Of a stretch of 64,000 nucleotides of DNA, positions 39,102 to 50,369 are shown in pieces. The DNA is from Alteromonas sp. CI.11.F.A3 (GTDB lineage Bacteria; Pseudomonadota; Gammaproteobacteria; Enterobacterales; Alteromonadaceae). The position numbers and the translations under genes are program-made. The number at the start of each line of letters is the position of its first letter. Position 1 is the first letter of the stretch. The notes under the pieces are model-generated. The model did no database searches and was not told the DNA's origin. It saw nothing but the letters and a program-made list of their open reading frames with translations. The DNA is taken from assembly GCF_032925565.1 (NCBI RefSeq), contig NZ_CP136708.1:4598913-4662912 (forward strand), written 5' to 3'.

Positions 39102-40054
39102 AAAACATTGTGTTGTTAGCCGGCGGCGTAGGCGGTGCAAAAGCCGCTAAAGGACTTTATCAATCTGCCTACAAAGAAAACCTAACCATTATTGGTAATG
39201 TGGGTGATGACGACGAGTTTCATAATTTATGGGTATCGCCCGACCTAGATACGCTTACCTACACGTTAGCGAACGAAGTGAATCCAGTCACTGGCTGGGG
39301 GCTACAAAACGACAGCTGCCGTATATTGTCTCGGCTTGCACAGTTTGGCTCAAGCACCTGGATGCACTTAGGGGATATGGATATTGCTACCCATATTTTT
39401 AGAAGTGCTAAGCGGGCTGAAGGGACTAGCATGACGGCAATCACGCGCCAAATTACTACCCGATTAGGTATTACCGTCCCTTTGCTGCCAGCTACCGACG
39501 ATACCCTGCAAACTCGTCTTGAAACTGAAAATGGCTGGGTAGATTTTCAGACGTATTTTGTACACCAACGCTGCGAAGCTAACGTAACCAATATTGCGTA
39601 CGAAGGGGCAAATCTTGCTTCTGCTACACCTGAAGTGTTGGCGGCCATTAGCGCTGCTGACATTATCGTTTTTGCCCCTAGCAACCCATTACTCAGTATC
39701 GCTCCCATGCTAGCTATACCCCAATTTCGCGATGCAATTACAGCAAGCGATGCCACGAAAATTGCGGTGTCACCACTTATTGGTGGCAAAGCCATAAAAG
39801 GCCCTGCTGAAAAACTACTACAGCAAATGCGTTATACACCTGGTAACAAGGGCATCGCTGAGTTTTACCAAGACCTTTGCGATGTATTGGTCATTGATAA
39901 TCAAGATGAAGGCGATACAGACGTCGTCGAAAGCTTCGGCTTATACGCCCACTGTACTAAAACCTTGATGAAATCAGATCAAGACAAAGTAGCCCTAATG
40001 GAAGAGGTTATTTCGGCGGCCACCGCTTATCAACCGGAGGTGCCTTGTGCATAA
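39098..40054 (+). CDS. cofD: 2-phospho-L-lactate (or phosphoenolpyruvate) transferase CofD
   Basis: Transfers the phospho-acid moiety from its GDP-activated form to FO, giving F420-0 or dehydro-F420-0. The N-terminus IVLLAGGVGGAKAAKGL and NVGDDDEFHNLWVSPDLDTLTYTL are strongly conserved CofD motifs, and VFAPSNPLLSIAPML and VSPLIGGKAIKGPA bind the substrates. Length 318 is typical. It overlaps cofH by 4 bases and cofC by 8. Confidence 0.93.
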   Translation: MKNIVLLAGGVGGAKAAKGLYQSAYKENLTIIGNVGDDDEFHNLWVSPDLDTLTYTLANEVNPVTGWGLQNDSCRILSRLAQFGSSTWMHLGDMDIATHIFRSAKRAEGTSMTAITRQITTRLGITVPLLPATDDTLQTRLETENGWVDFQTYFVHQRCEANVTNIAYEGANLASATPEVLAAISAADIIVFAPSNPLLSIAPMLAIPQFRDAITASDATKIAVSPLIGGKAIKGPAEKLLQQMRYTPGNKGIAEFYQDLCDVLVIDNQDEGDTDVVESFGLYAHCTKTLMKSDQDKVALMEEVISAATAYQPEVPCA

Positions 40055-40658
40055 ACTATGCGTTGTTATTCCAATGAAAGATCCGGCATTCAGCAAGCAG
40101 CGTTTGTCACCACATTTGCCTGCCAGCGTGCGCAAGGCCTTGGCCATTAAGCTGTTTAAGAAAACCCTTATGTCGTTAAACGGTTCATTTCCACAATGGC
40201 AAAAACTGGTCGTAACGCCGTCGCTTTACATCGCCGATTTAGCCACCAGCTTGGGCTGCAAAGTGATATTTGAAGCCAAAGGCAGCAACTTAAACACAGC
40301 CTTGGCGCAAGCCACCGAATGGAGCATGTCGAATGGCTTTAGCCACCAACTTATCTTGCCTGCAGATATTGCTCGGCTAGAGGAAAAAGAGCTGAATTCT
40401 ATTGCGGCGCTTGCTTCAGGCGACACCTCGGTAGTCATTGGCAGTGCGTATGATGGCGGCACCAACGCACTATGCACCACGCCCCCTAACGCTATTGATT
40501 TTGCATTTGGTAAATCATCATCTTATGAGCACCATCAGGCAGCCATGGAAAAAGGCTTAAAGTGCGTGACCGTTCAGCCTAAATACTTAAGTCAAGACAT
40601 CGACCATCCAGACGATCTTCGTCACGTGAATGACGTTGTCGATTCTCTGATTGCTTAA
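40047..40658 (+). CDS. cofC: phospholactate-type guanylyltransferase CofC
   Basis: Activates 2-phospholactate, phosphoenolpyruvate or 3-phosphoglycerate with GTP for CofD. Which one varies between lineages and cannot be read here. The VVIPMKDPAFSKQRLSP start is the nucleotide-binding loop of the CofC family; LILPADIARLEEKEL and VIGSAYDGGTNALCTTPP follow, and length 203 fits. Start is GTG at 40047 with a strong CGGAGG site; the start overlaps the cofD stop. Confidence 0.88.
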   Translation: MHKLCVVIPMKDPAFSKQRLSPHLPASVRKALAIKLFKKTLMSLNGSFPQWQKLVVTPSLYIADLATSLGCKVIFEAKGSNLNTALAQATEWSMSNGFSHQLILPADIARLEEKELNSIAALASGDTSVVIGSAYDGGTNALCTTPPNAIDFAFGKSSSYEHHQAAMEKGLKCVTVQPKYLSQDIDHPDDLRHVNDVVDSLIA

Positions 40659-40668
40659 GGTAGAAAAT

Positions 40669-41451
40669 ATGCGAGCACTTACCATCAATACCATAGAAGG
40701 CTTACCGGATATTCGCGAAGGCGACAATCTTGTGGGATTGATAATTGAAAAGCTTACCGCACAGCAACAGGTTTTGCGTGAAGGCGATGTACTGGTTATA
40801 GCCCAAAAAATCATATCAAAAGCCGAAGGCGCGGTTTGCCATATTGACGATATTACTCCTACCGAAGAAGCCATCGACGTGGCTGAAAAGGTAAATAAAG
40901 ACCCTCGTAAAGTTACCGTCATTCTGTCCGAATCTACCCGCTTGGTAAAAGTGCATAAACACCCTGCTGCCAACGAAGGGATTATTATAACCGAGCACAG
41001 ATTAGGTCATATAAGTGCCAATGCTGCGGTGGATGAATCGAATACCGACAACCCAGGCGAACTGATTTTATTGCCTAAAGACCCTGATGCCAGCGCTCGC
41101 ATTATTGCTGAAGGCTTATGCAAATATTACGGCGCACCAAAGCACAGTATTGGGGTAGTGATAAGCGACACCTTTGGCCGCCCATGGCGTTTAGGCCAAA
41201 CCAACGTGGCCATTGGCGTAGCGAATGTGCCTGCGCTAAACCCACTTTATGGTGAATGTGATGCGTGGGGTCGCCCCCTAAAAGTTACCGCACCAGCCCT
41301 TTCCGATGAACTTGCCGCAGCCTCAGGCTTGTTGATGAGTAAACAAGGTAAGTGCCCCGTTATTTTATTTAAAGGGCTTGAATGGGAAAGTAACCCAGAC
41401 AGTAAAGCCTCAGACCTGTTAAGACCAACCCAAGAGGATTTATTCGCATGA
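40669..41451 (+). CDS. cofE: F420-0:gamma-glutamyl ligase CofE
   Basis: Adds glutamates to F420-0 using GTP. The protein is 260 residues, the stand-alone CofE length, with no FMN-binding nitroreductase-like domain as in actinobacterial FbiB. Motifs: [45 protein letters not shown] and [22 protein letters not shown]. The frame starts at a TTG at 40651, but the ATG at 40669 with AAGG upstream gives the normal N-terminus. Overlaps npdG by 4 bases (ATGA). Confidence 0.92.
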   Translation: MRALTINTIEGLPDIREGDNLVGLIIEKLTAQQQVLREGDVLVIAQKIISKAEGAVCHIDDITPTEEAIDVAEKVNKDPRKVTVILSESTRLVKVHKHPAANEGIIITEHRLGHISANAAVDESNTDNPGELILLPKDPDASARIIAEGLCKYYGAPKHSIGVVISDTFGRPWRLGQTNVAIGVANVPALNPLYGECDAWGRPLKVTAPALSDELAAASGLLMSKQGKCPVILFKGLEWESNPDSKASDLLRPTQEDLFA

Positions 41452-42128
41452 AGATTGCTATTTTAGGCGGCACTGGCCCGCAAGGCTCAGGGCTAGCAAA
41501 ACGCTTCGCTCTAGCGGGAATAGACGTTGTTATTGGTTCACGAGACGGTGAACGGGCAGCAGAAAAAGCCCTAGCACTACAAGAATCTATTGCAGCGTCA
41601 AGTACTGCTACCACTGGCACCATCAGCGGCACAGATACTATTGCAGCCACATCGGCGGCTGATGAATTCGTGATTATCTCAGTACCCTGGGCCGCGCATC
41701 ACGCTACGTTAGATCAAATCCGCCCATTGCTTCGCGACAAAATTGTTATCGACATTGTTGTGCCTTTAGCTGAAAACAACCCTAAAGCAGTTGCTATGCC
41801 GCCAGAAGGCTCGGCCACAGAGTCTGCACAAGCATTATTGGGAGACGACTATGCCGTAGTAGGAGCACTTCATAATGTCTCAGCTGTCACCCTTAACAAT
41901 CTTGAGCAAAGCATTAACTGCGACATTTTGGTCTGCGGTAATCAACTAGAAGCTAAAAACAAAGTGATTGGATTGCTAGATAGCTTAGGCGTGCAAAGTT
42001 ACAACGCTGGCCTAGCGGAAAGTGCACGCTGTATTGAAGCCATTACCCCTATTTTAATTCGCTTAAACATATCCAAAGCAGTGCCATTTAGTCATGCGGG
42101 CATTCGTATTTGCCCGCCAGATCATTAA
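41448..42128 (+). CDS. npdG: NADPH:F420 oxidoreductase (F420-reducing)
   Basis: A 226-residue Rossmann protein of the NpdG/Fno family that moves hydride between NADPH and F420. The start [19 protein letters not shown] is the NADP-binding motif with the family-specific GTGPQG, followed by [12 protein letters not shown], which discriminates for NADP phosphate. [12 protein letters not shown] and the C-terminal [16 protein letters not shown] bind F420. Being coupled to cofE, it should recharge the F420 made by the same operon. Confidence 0.92.
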   Translation: MKIAILGGTGPQGSGLAKRFALAGIDVVIGSRDGERAAEKALALQESIAASSTATTGTISGTDTIAATSAADEFVIISVPWAAHHATLDQIRPLLRDKIVIDIVVPLAENNPKAVAMPPEGSATESAQALLGDDYAVVGALHNVSAVTLNNLEQSINCDILVCGNQLEAKNKVIGLLDSLGVQSYNAGLAESARCIEAITPILIRLNISKAVPFSHAGIRICPPDH

Positions 42129-42243
42129 ACCGCGATGTGAAAAATAATGTAAGCCGCTAGTGATTAGCTACTCGTTGTTAGCGGCTAAATAAATTAAGCA
42201 AAGACACGTATTAAACAAAATAGAAAAAGCAGAGGAAGAACTC
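42129..42243. repeat. intergenic hairpin between npdG and the luciferase-like gene
   Basis: AGCCGCTA (42152-42159) pairs with TAGCGGCT (42179-42186) around a 19-base loop, without a T run. It may protect or separate mRNA segments within the operon. A weak A+T-rich promoter before 42244 is possible but not clear. Confidence 0.45.
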
Positions 42244-43245
42244 ATGGAATTTGGTATCACTTTTAAAGGCTTTGTTAGCCCAGATCGTGCCCGTAAGTTA
42301 GTAAAAATGGCTGAAGAAGCCGGTTTCGATTATTGTTGGTTTTACGATTCGCACATTCTTTGGCGTGAGTCATTCGTGGCAATGGCAATGTGTATGGAGC
42401 ACACCACCAAAATGCGCTTTGGCCCGTGTGTGACCAACCCTAACGTACGTGATTGGTCGGTAGCGGCAAGTTTGTACGCCAGTTTGGCACTACAAAGTAA
42501 TGGCCGTTTCGACATTGGTTTAGGCCGGGGCGATTCTTCTATGCGCGTAATGGGTAAAAAGCCTGCGAACCTAGCCCGCTTAACCGAATTCACTCATAAA
42601 GTGAAAGCCATGGTGCGCGGTGAAGAAGTCATGTACGGCGAATGCGAAAAGCCGGTTAAATTCCCATGGGCAACAGGTTATGAACTACCTGTATGGGTAG
42701 GCGCTTATGGCCCGAAAGCCCTAGCAGTAGCTGGCGAGCATGGCGATGGTGTCATTCTTCAAATTGGCGACCCAGATTTGGTGCAATGGTTTGGTCAACA
42801 GTGCCAAGATGCCGGGAACAAAGTTGAGCGCGACATGAGCAACTTTAAAGTACAAGCCGCTGCGCCTGCTTACTTCGGTGATATGGAAACCTGTATTGAA
42901 AAAACCAAATGGTTCCCTGCCATGGTAGGTAATCACGTAGCTGACATTGTTGAAAAATACGGTACAGATTCAGGCTTAGTACCAAAAAGCTTAACCGATT
43001 ATATTGAACAACGTCGTGGCTACGATTACTCGAAGCATGGTCAAAGTGATAACCCTTACCTAGACTTTATTACTGACGACATCGTAAAAAGCTTCTGTGT
43101 ATTGGGTGAAGCTGAAGATCACATTACTAAAATCCAAGCGCTTAAAAACGCGGGGACCACGCAATTTAATATCTATTTAGATAACGGTGATGAAGAAAAT
43201 ATTATCACTCGTTACGGCAAAGAAGTTATCCCTGCTTTCCGCTAA
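42244..43245 (+). CDS. F420-dependent luciferase-like (LLM) oxidoreductase, candidate pyrimidine reductase
   Basis: A 333-residue bacterial-luciferase-fold enzyme close to F420-dependent methylene-tetrahydromethanopterin reductase (Mer). From memory it fits the group named after Colwellia CPS_4043 (TIGR03842), whose substrate is undefined. Visible marks: GFDYCWFYDSHILWRESFV near the N-terminus, FGPCVTNPNVRDW, FDIGLGRGDSS (the Mer-type cofactor loop) and VWVGAYGPKALAVAGEHGDG. It is the only F420-using catabolic enzyme in the window apart from npdG and follows the F420 operon. The locus has dihydropyrimidinase and all later steps but no PydA/PydB, so I infer that it reduces uracil and thymine to their dihydro forms with F420H2. 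That role is not demonstrated. Alternative: oxidation or reduction of a hydantoin or a side product. Confidence 0.85.
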   Translation: MEFGITFKGFVSPDRARKLVKMAEEAGFDYCWFYDSHILWRESFVAMAMCMEHTTKMRFGPCVTNPNVRDWSVAASLYASLALQSNGRFDIGLGRGDSSMRVMGKKPANLARLTEFTHKVKAMVRGEEVMYGECEKPVKFPWATGYELPVWVGAYGPKALAVAGEHGDGVILQIGDPDLVQWFGQQCQDAGNKVERDMSNFKVQAAAPAYFGDMETCIEKTKWFPAMVGNHVADIVEKYGTDSGLVPKSLTDYIEQRRGYDYSKHGQSDNPYLDFITDDIVKSFCVLGEAEDHITKIQALKNAGTTQFNIYLDNGDEENIITRYGKEVIPAFR

Positions 43246-43492
43246 ATTCGATGACTAGCCTAGGGCGAGTTTCACGTAAATTATTGTCATTTAATTTGCG
43301 CGTAACTTAGCCCTACGCTATCGCATTTTCTTATACCCATATCAACTAATCCTTCACCCCAAAACAGCTTCATCGCCCCAAAACCCTCTTTTTATCTATA
43401 AATATCATACACTTAAACACAAACAGTTCGAAGTAACCAATACTGCCTTATTGTTAATATATTGTAAACTTAGGAAAGTAAGTGCCACTTAG

Positions 43493-43508
43493 TTTCATAA
43501 ACATGAAA
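43493..43508. promoter_or_regulatory. palindrome TTTCAT-N4-ATGAAA upstream of the TonB receptor
   Basis: A 16-base palindrome with centre AAAC, identical in both arms to the one overlapping the LysR promoter at 34575-34590. It is a likely binding site of the LysR regulator of this locus. Confidence 0.6.
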
Positions 43509-43529
43509 CATGACTTCGACACATGAATA

Positions 43530-43545
43530 TTTACCCCTTGGTAAA
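43530..43545. promoter_or_regulatory. RutR-like operator upstream of the TonB receptor
   Basis: TTTACC-CCTT-GGTAAA, the same arms as at 31319-31334 and 36504-36519. It lies 21 bases from the LysR-type palindrome and about 100 bases before the receptor start, so both regulators may act at this promoter. Confidence 0.7.
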
Positions 43546-43643
43546 ACCCCTTTAGTTTCGTTAGAACAAAAGTTAATCAAATAAAAAACAAAAAAAATAC
43601 TTCTATGTAGTTTGTAGATGTAACAACAACAAGAAGGGAACAC

Positions 43644-45962
43644 ATGATGAAATCGAAACAGACGCTATGCGCTTTAGCAATAGGATTAGCACTTCAATCT
43701 TCATACACCGCAGCAGCAGATTCGGTGGTACTTGAAAAAATTACGGTTACTTCGCAAAAGCGTGAGCAATACATAAACGACGTAAGTATTGCGGTAACTG
43801 CATTTAGTGGCGAACAGATGGAGTCATTGGGCTTTGAAAGCAGCACCGACCTTATTGCATTTACGCCAGGTGTTTCCCTAGCTGGTGATATTGGTGGTCA
43901 ACGTGCCATCTTTAACATTCGTGGTGTGGTACAAAACGATTACGCCGACATTGCTGAAGCACCTGTAGCGGTTTACGTAGATGGCGGGTATTTAGCCAGT
44001 ACACAAGCGCAAACATTTGGTTTATTCGATATATCTCGTGTTGAAATATTAAAAGGCCCACAAGGCACCCTTTTTGGCCGTAACGCCACTGGCGGTATGG
44101 TAAATACGATTACTGCTAAGCCTACCGAAGAAGTGGAAGGCTACGCTGAACTTACCTTTGCCAGTTTCGAGCAAAAACGCTTTGAAGGTGCGGTATCTGG
44201 TGCACTAAGCGATAAAGTATCTGGCCGTATTTCTGTTATGGCCAACAGAATGGGTAACATTTTAGAAAACGTATACGAAGATGAAGCTGCGCCAGATACT
44301 CGCGCCGGAAGCATTGGCGGCGGTGAAGACGGTTACAACGATGACACCAAAGCGTTTCGCGCGCAGTTAAACTTCGATTTAAGTGCGAATTCAAATTTAT
44401 TAGTTAGTGCAAACTGGGCCGATACCACAAAAAGTGAGGGCCCTTATCAGGTAGTTAATACCACAGAAGTTAAAGACGCTGCAGGTAATGTTATCGATGT
44501 TATTTATGCCGCTGATGATCCACTAGGCTGTGACACTATTCAAGCTGGGGCTTGTGTAGACGGAAACTTTAACGGCGACCCACTGCGCCCAGTTCAAGGC
44601 GGCGATTTCAACGGTAACATCGACCCTGATGGCAGCGGCGAGAAAGTAAATAAAGATTTCGCTTTTGACGATCAAAACAAAATTAAGTCTCGCGGCCTAG
44701 CAGCAACTTACGAATATGATTTTGACGACTTCACCTTTACCTCGGTGACCGACTGGAAAAACTTCACCCGTGTTATCGGCCTAGATTCGGATCAAACCGC
44801 TTCACCAGAACTGATTTTCCAATCAGATGGCGACATCACCCAGTTCAGTGAAGAATTGCGTGTAAGTGGCAACACCATGAACAGTAAGTGGGTGGCTGGC
44901 TTTTATTACTTAAGCATTGAAACCGACTACTTACAAGGTCTAGCAGCTAGCCCAACGGGTGGTTATTTAGCCGGTGAAGAGCAAAATACATTAGCCACTA
45001 TCGATACCGATTCATACTCAGTATTTGGGCAAATCGACTACGATTTAACCGACGAACTCGTACTAGTATCGGGCTTACGTTTAGTACGTGAAAATAAGTC
45101 GATGGACGGCCAATTGCGCCAAAACGCTAACTTGGTAGACCGAGATATTGAAGTAGATTACAGCCTTGATCCATTGGTAGATGTAGCCATGGATAACGAT
45201 GAAACCATGTGGTCTGCAAAGCTTCAGTTAGACTATAAACCAAACTCAGACACCCTATTGTACGCGGGTATCAACCGAGGCGTAAAAGCAGGTAACTTCA
45301 ACGCGCCTTTAGGCGGTAGTTTTAGCACTTACGACGCCGAAGTACTTCTCGCCTATGAAGCAGGTGCTAAGCTAACTTTAATGGACGGCAAAGCACAACT
45401 AAACAGCAGTATTTTCTACTATGACTACTCTGATTATCAGTCGTTCTCATGGGTAAACAATGCCGGTGTGGTTTTCAACGAAGACGCCCAATTTACCGGT
45501 GCTGAAGTTGAACTACTATTAAACCCCATTGATGCGTTAGACATCATGTTTGGCGTGTCTTACACCGATGCAGTGGTAGAAGATTTAGAAGTGGCTTCAG
45601 GCGTATTTGTAGACACGACTCCACCGTACACACCTGAATGGCAATCATCTGGTTTAGTACGCTATACGTGGGATATAGACAGCGGCAGCGTTGCGGCATT
45701 GGTAAGCGGTTCATACCAGTCAGAATCTTTCCACAATGCTCGTAACTTTACGGCGCATACCATCGAAAGCCACTTCAAAGCCGATGCTCGCATTACCTGG
45801 ACTGACAAAGAAGATTTATGGAGCGTAGCAGCTTACGTAGATAACTTGACCGATTCAGATCACGAATTAATTGGTTTTGACGTATCAGGCTTCTACGGTA
45901 CTTCGCAAATTTCTTACGCTAAGCCACGCACTTACGGCGTTACCGTTAGACGTAATTTCTAA
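43644..45962 (+). CDS. TonB-dependent outer-membrane receptor
   Basis: A 772-residue receptor: a signal peptide ending at SSYTAAA, a TonB-box/plug start (LEKITVTSQKREQ), a plug domain with NIRGVVQNDYADIAEAPVAVYVDG and VEILKGPQGTLFGRNATGG, then a 22-strand barrel ending in the terminal phenylalanine of TVRRNF. Substrate cannot be read from sequence. Two operators shared with the pyrimidine and F420 genes suggest it brings in a nucleobase, nucleoside, hydantoin or a related compound. The family also takes up siderophores and sugars, but no Fur box is seen here. A strong terminator follows. Confidence 0.9.
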   Translation: MMKSKQTLCALAIGLALQSSYTAAADSVVLEKITVTSQKREQYINDVSIAVTAFSGEQMESLGFESSTDLIAFTPGVSLAGDIGGQRAIFNIRGVVQNDYADIAEAPVAVYVDGGYLASTQAQTFGLFDISRVEILKGPQGTLFGRNATGGMVNTITAKPTEEVEGYAELTFASFEQKRFEGAVSGALSDKVSGRISVMANRMGNILENVYEDEAAPDTRAGSIGGGEDGYNDDTKAFRAQLNFDLSANSNLLVSANWADTTKSEGPYQVVNTTEVKDAAGNVIDVIYAADDPLGCDTIQAGACVDGNFNGDPLRPVQGGDFNGNIDPDGSGEKVNKDFAFDDQNKIKSRGLAATYEYDFDDFTFTSVTDWKNFTRVIGLDSDQTASPELIFQSDGDITQFSEELRVSGNTMNSKWVAGFYYLSIETDYLQGLAASPTGGYLAGEEQNTLATIDTDSYSVFGQIDYDLTDELVLVSGLRLVRENKSMDGQLRQNANLVDRDIEVDYSLDPLVDVAMDNDETMWSAKLQLDYKPNSDTLLYAGINRGVKAGNFNAPLGGSFSTYDAEVLLAYEAGAKLTLMDGKAQLNSSIFYYDYSDYQSFSWVNNAGVVFNEDAQFTGAEVELLLNPIDALDIMFGVSYTDAVVEDLEVASGVFVDTTPPYTPEWQSSGLVRYTWDIDSGSVAALVSGSYQSESFHNARNFTAHTIESHFKADARITWTDKEDLWSVAAYVDNLTDSDHELIGFDVSGFYGTSQISYAKPRTYGVTVRRNF

Positions 45963-46021
45963 TCGATGAAAGGTTAGCTGCGGATACAAATATAAAACCG
46001 CTCAACGAACATCCTGTAAGC

Positions 46022-46046
46022 AAAGGCCCCTTTTAGGGGCCTTTTT
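46022..46046 (+). terminator. rho-independent terminator of the TonB receptor
   Basis: AAAGGCCCC (46022-46030) pairs with GGGGCCTTT (46036-46044) around a TTTTA loop, with a T run (TTTTT to 46046). Confidence 0.92.
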
Positions 46047-46117
46047 ATCGTTTATTTACATGAATATAATTTAATCACACTTAACCACTTATACCTTCCC
46101 TCCCTTTAGCAAACAAT

Positions 46118-46548
46118 AGCGAACTCACCTTAGAAACCTTCTGCAGCATGGATGCTGCCAGCAGAGGCACCATGGATGGGTTCACGCCGTATCTTCCTCT
46201 CCTCTCCCCCGCTAAATTTCACCTTGAACAAGAGGGTTAGTGCGTTCACCTTAGAAGTCTTCTACAGCATGGATGCTGCCAGCAGAGGCCCTACACATCC
46301 CTCCCTCTCTAAAACTTCAAGGTTTGCTAGAGGGGGAGGGTGTGTTTCTCAGAAACCTTCTACAGCATGGATGCTGTAGAGAGGCCCCATGGAAGGGTCT
46401 ACGCCGTGTTTCCTCTCCTCTTCCACAGAAATTTCCCTTGAGCAAGCGAGAGCGAGCTCACCTTAGAAATCTTCTGCAGCATGGATGCTGCCAGCAGAGG
46501 CCCCATGGATGGGTGTACGCCGTATTTCTAAGGTGAGTTCGCTCTCGC
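46118..46548. repeat. cluster of four hairpin-forming intergenic repeats
   Basis: Four related units of about 70-80 bases share the core CAGCATGGATGCTG at 46144, 46265, 46363 and 46477 (98 to 121 bases apart), each followed by an AGAGGCCCCATGGATGGG-like segment. Flanks CACCTTAGAAA(T/C)CTTCT precede at least three. The whole cluster is bounded by a perfect 19-base inverted repeat (46118-46136 and 46525-46543). Short plus-strand ORFs across it change with the repeat phase and are not credible genes. Confidence 0.8.
46446..46548. mobile_element. 103-bp MITE-like palindromic element
   Basis: The last unit of the repeat cluster is flanked by 25-base inverted repeats (46446-46470 and 46524-46548) with a single mismatch. 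Between them are two further small palindromes, CAGCAT-GG-ATGCTG and CCCAT-GG-ATGGG. No ORF or transposase is present. This shape suits a non-autonomous mobile or REP-like element; mobility is inferred. Confidence 0.5.
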
Positions 46549-46602
46549 GTCCACCACAAGGCTTGAAATTTCAATTTCTTTCGCTTTATACTAAATACAG
46601 TT

Positions 46603-46702
46603 ACTTGTCGGAGTGCTCAACTGAATTAACCCAGTGAGCTGAGACCGCGAAAGCGGGATCCGTTGAACCTGATCAGGCTAATACCTGCGAAGGGAACAAG
46701 AA
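46603..46702 (+). ncRNA. TPP riboswitch (THI element)
   Basis: The conserved core is present in order: GGAGTGCTC, CTGAGACCGCGAAAGCGGGA, TTGAACCTGATCAGGCTAAT and ACCTGCGAAGGGAACAAG. Closing stem P1 is CTTGT (46604-46608) with ACAAG (46696-46700). It lies 170 bases before thiC and should lower expression of the thi operon when thiamine pyrophosphate is plentiful. I cannot assign the expression platform between 46703 and 46869. Confidence 0.95.
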
Positions 46703-46845
46703 AGTACAAAGTGGTAAGTCGTAAATTGTAAAAGTGAAACCATGTAGTATGGCAAGAATTTATCCCTAGGGATTTTGCCTGCACCACCGGTCATGCTTTT
46801 GCGCCCTTTGTATTCTCTCCTCCACTCCTGACAAGCATTTTATAA

Positions 46846-50361
<3,516 letters not shown>

Positions 50362-50369
<8 letters not shown>

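Larger units (their letters stand above)
43246..43643. promoter_or_regulatory. TonB-receptor upstream region
   Basis: About 400 A+T-rich bases. The first part may form a weak terminator for the LLM gene (CTAGGGC paired with AGCCCTA near 43259 and 43310). The second part holds two operators at 43493-43508 and 43530-43545 and an AAGGGA ribosome site before the ATG at 43644. I see no small ORF here. Confidence 0.55.

Noticed and set aside
43246..43643. Fur box before the TonB receptor
   Set aside because: The palindromes there match the RutR-like and LysR-like sites of the locus, not the Fur consensus seen at 12369-12387.
46152..46536. Two short ORFs across the repeat cluster
   Set aside because: Their peptides simply repeat translated hairpin units (LLQHGCC-like) in shifting frames; no sign of selection as protein.
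46118..46548. CRISPR array
   Set aside because: Repeat spacing is irregular (98-121 bases), the repeats are palindromic and imperfect, spacers are themselves related, and no cas genes are nearby.
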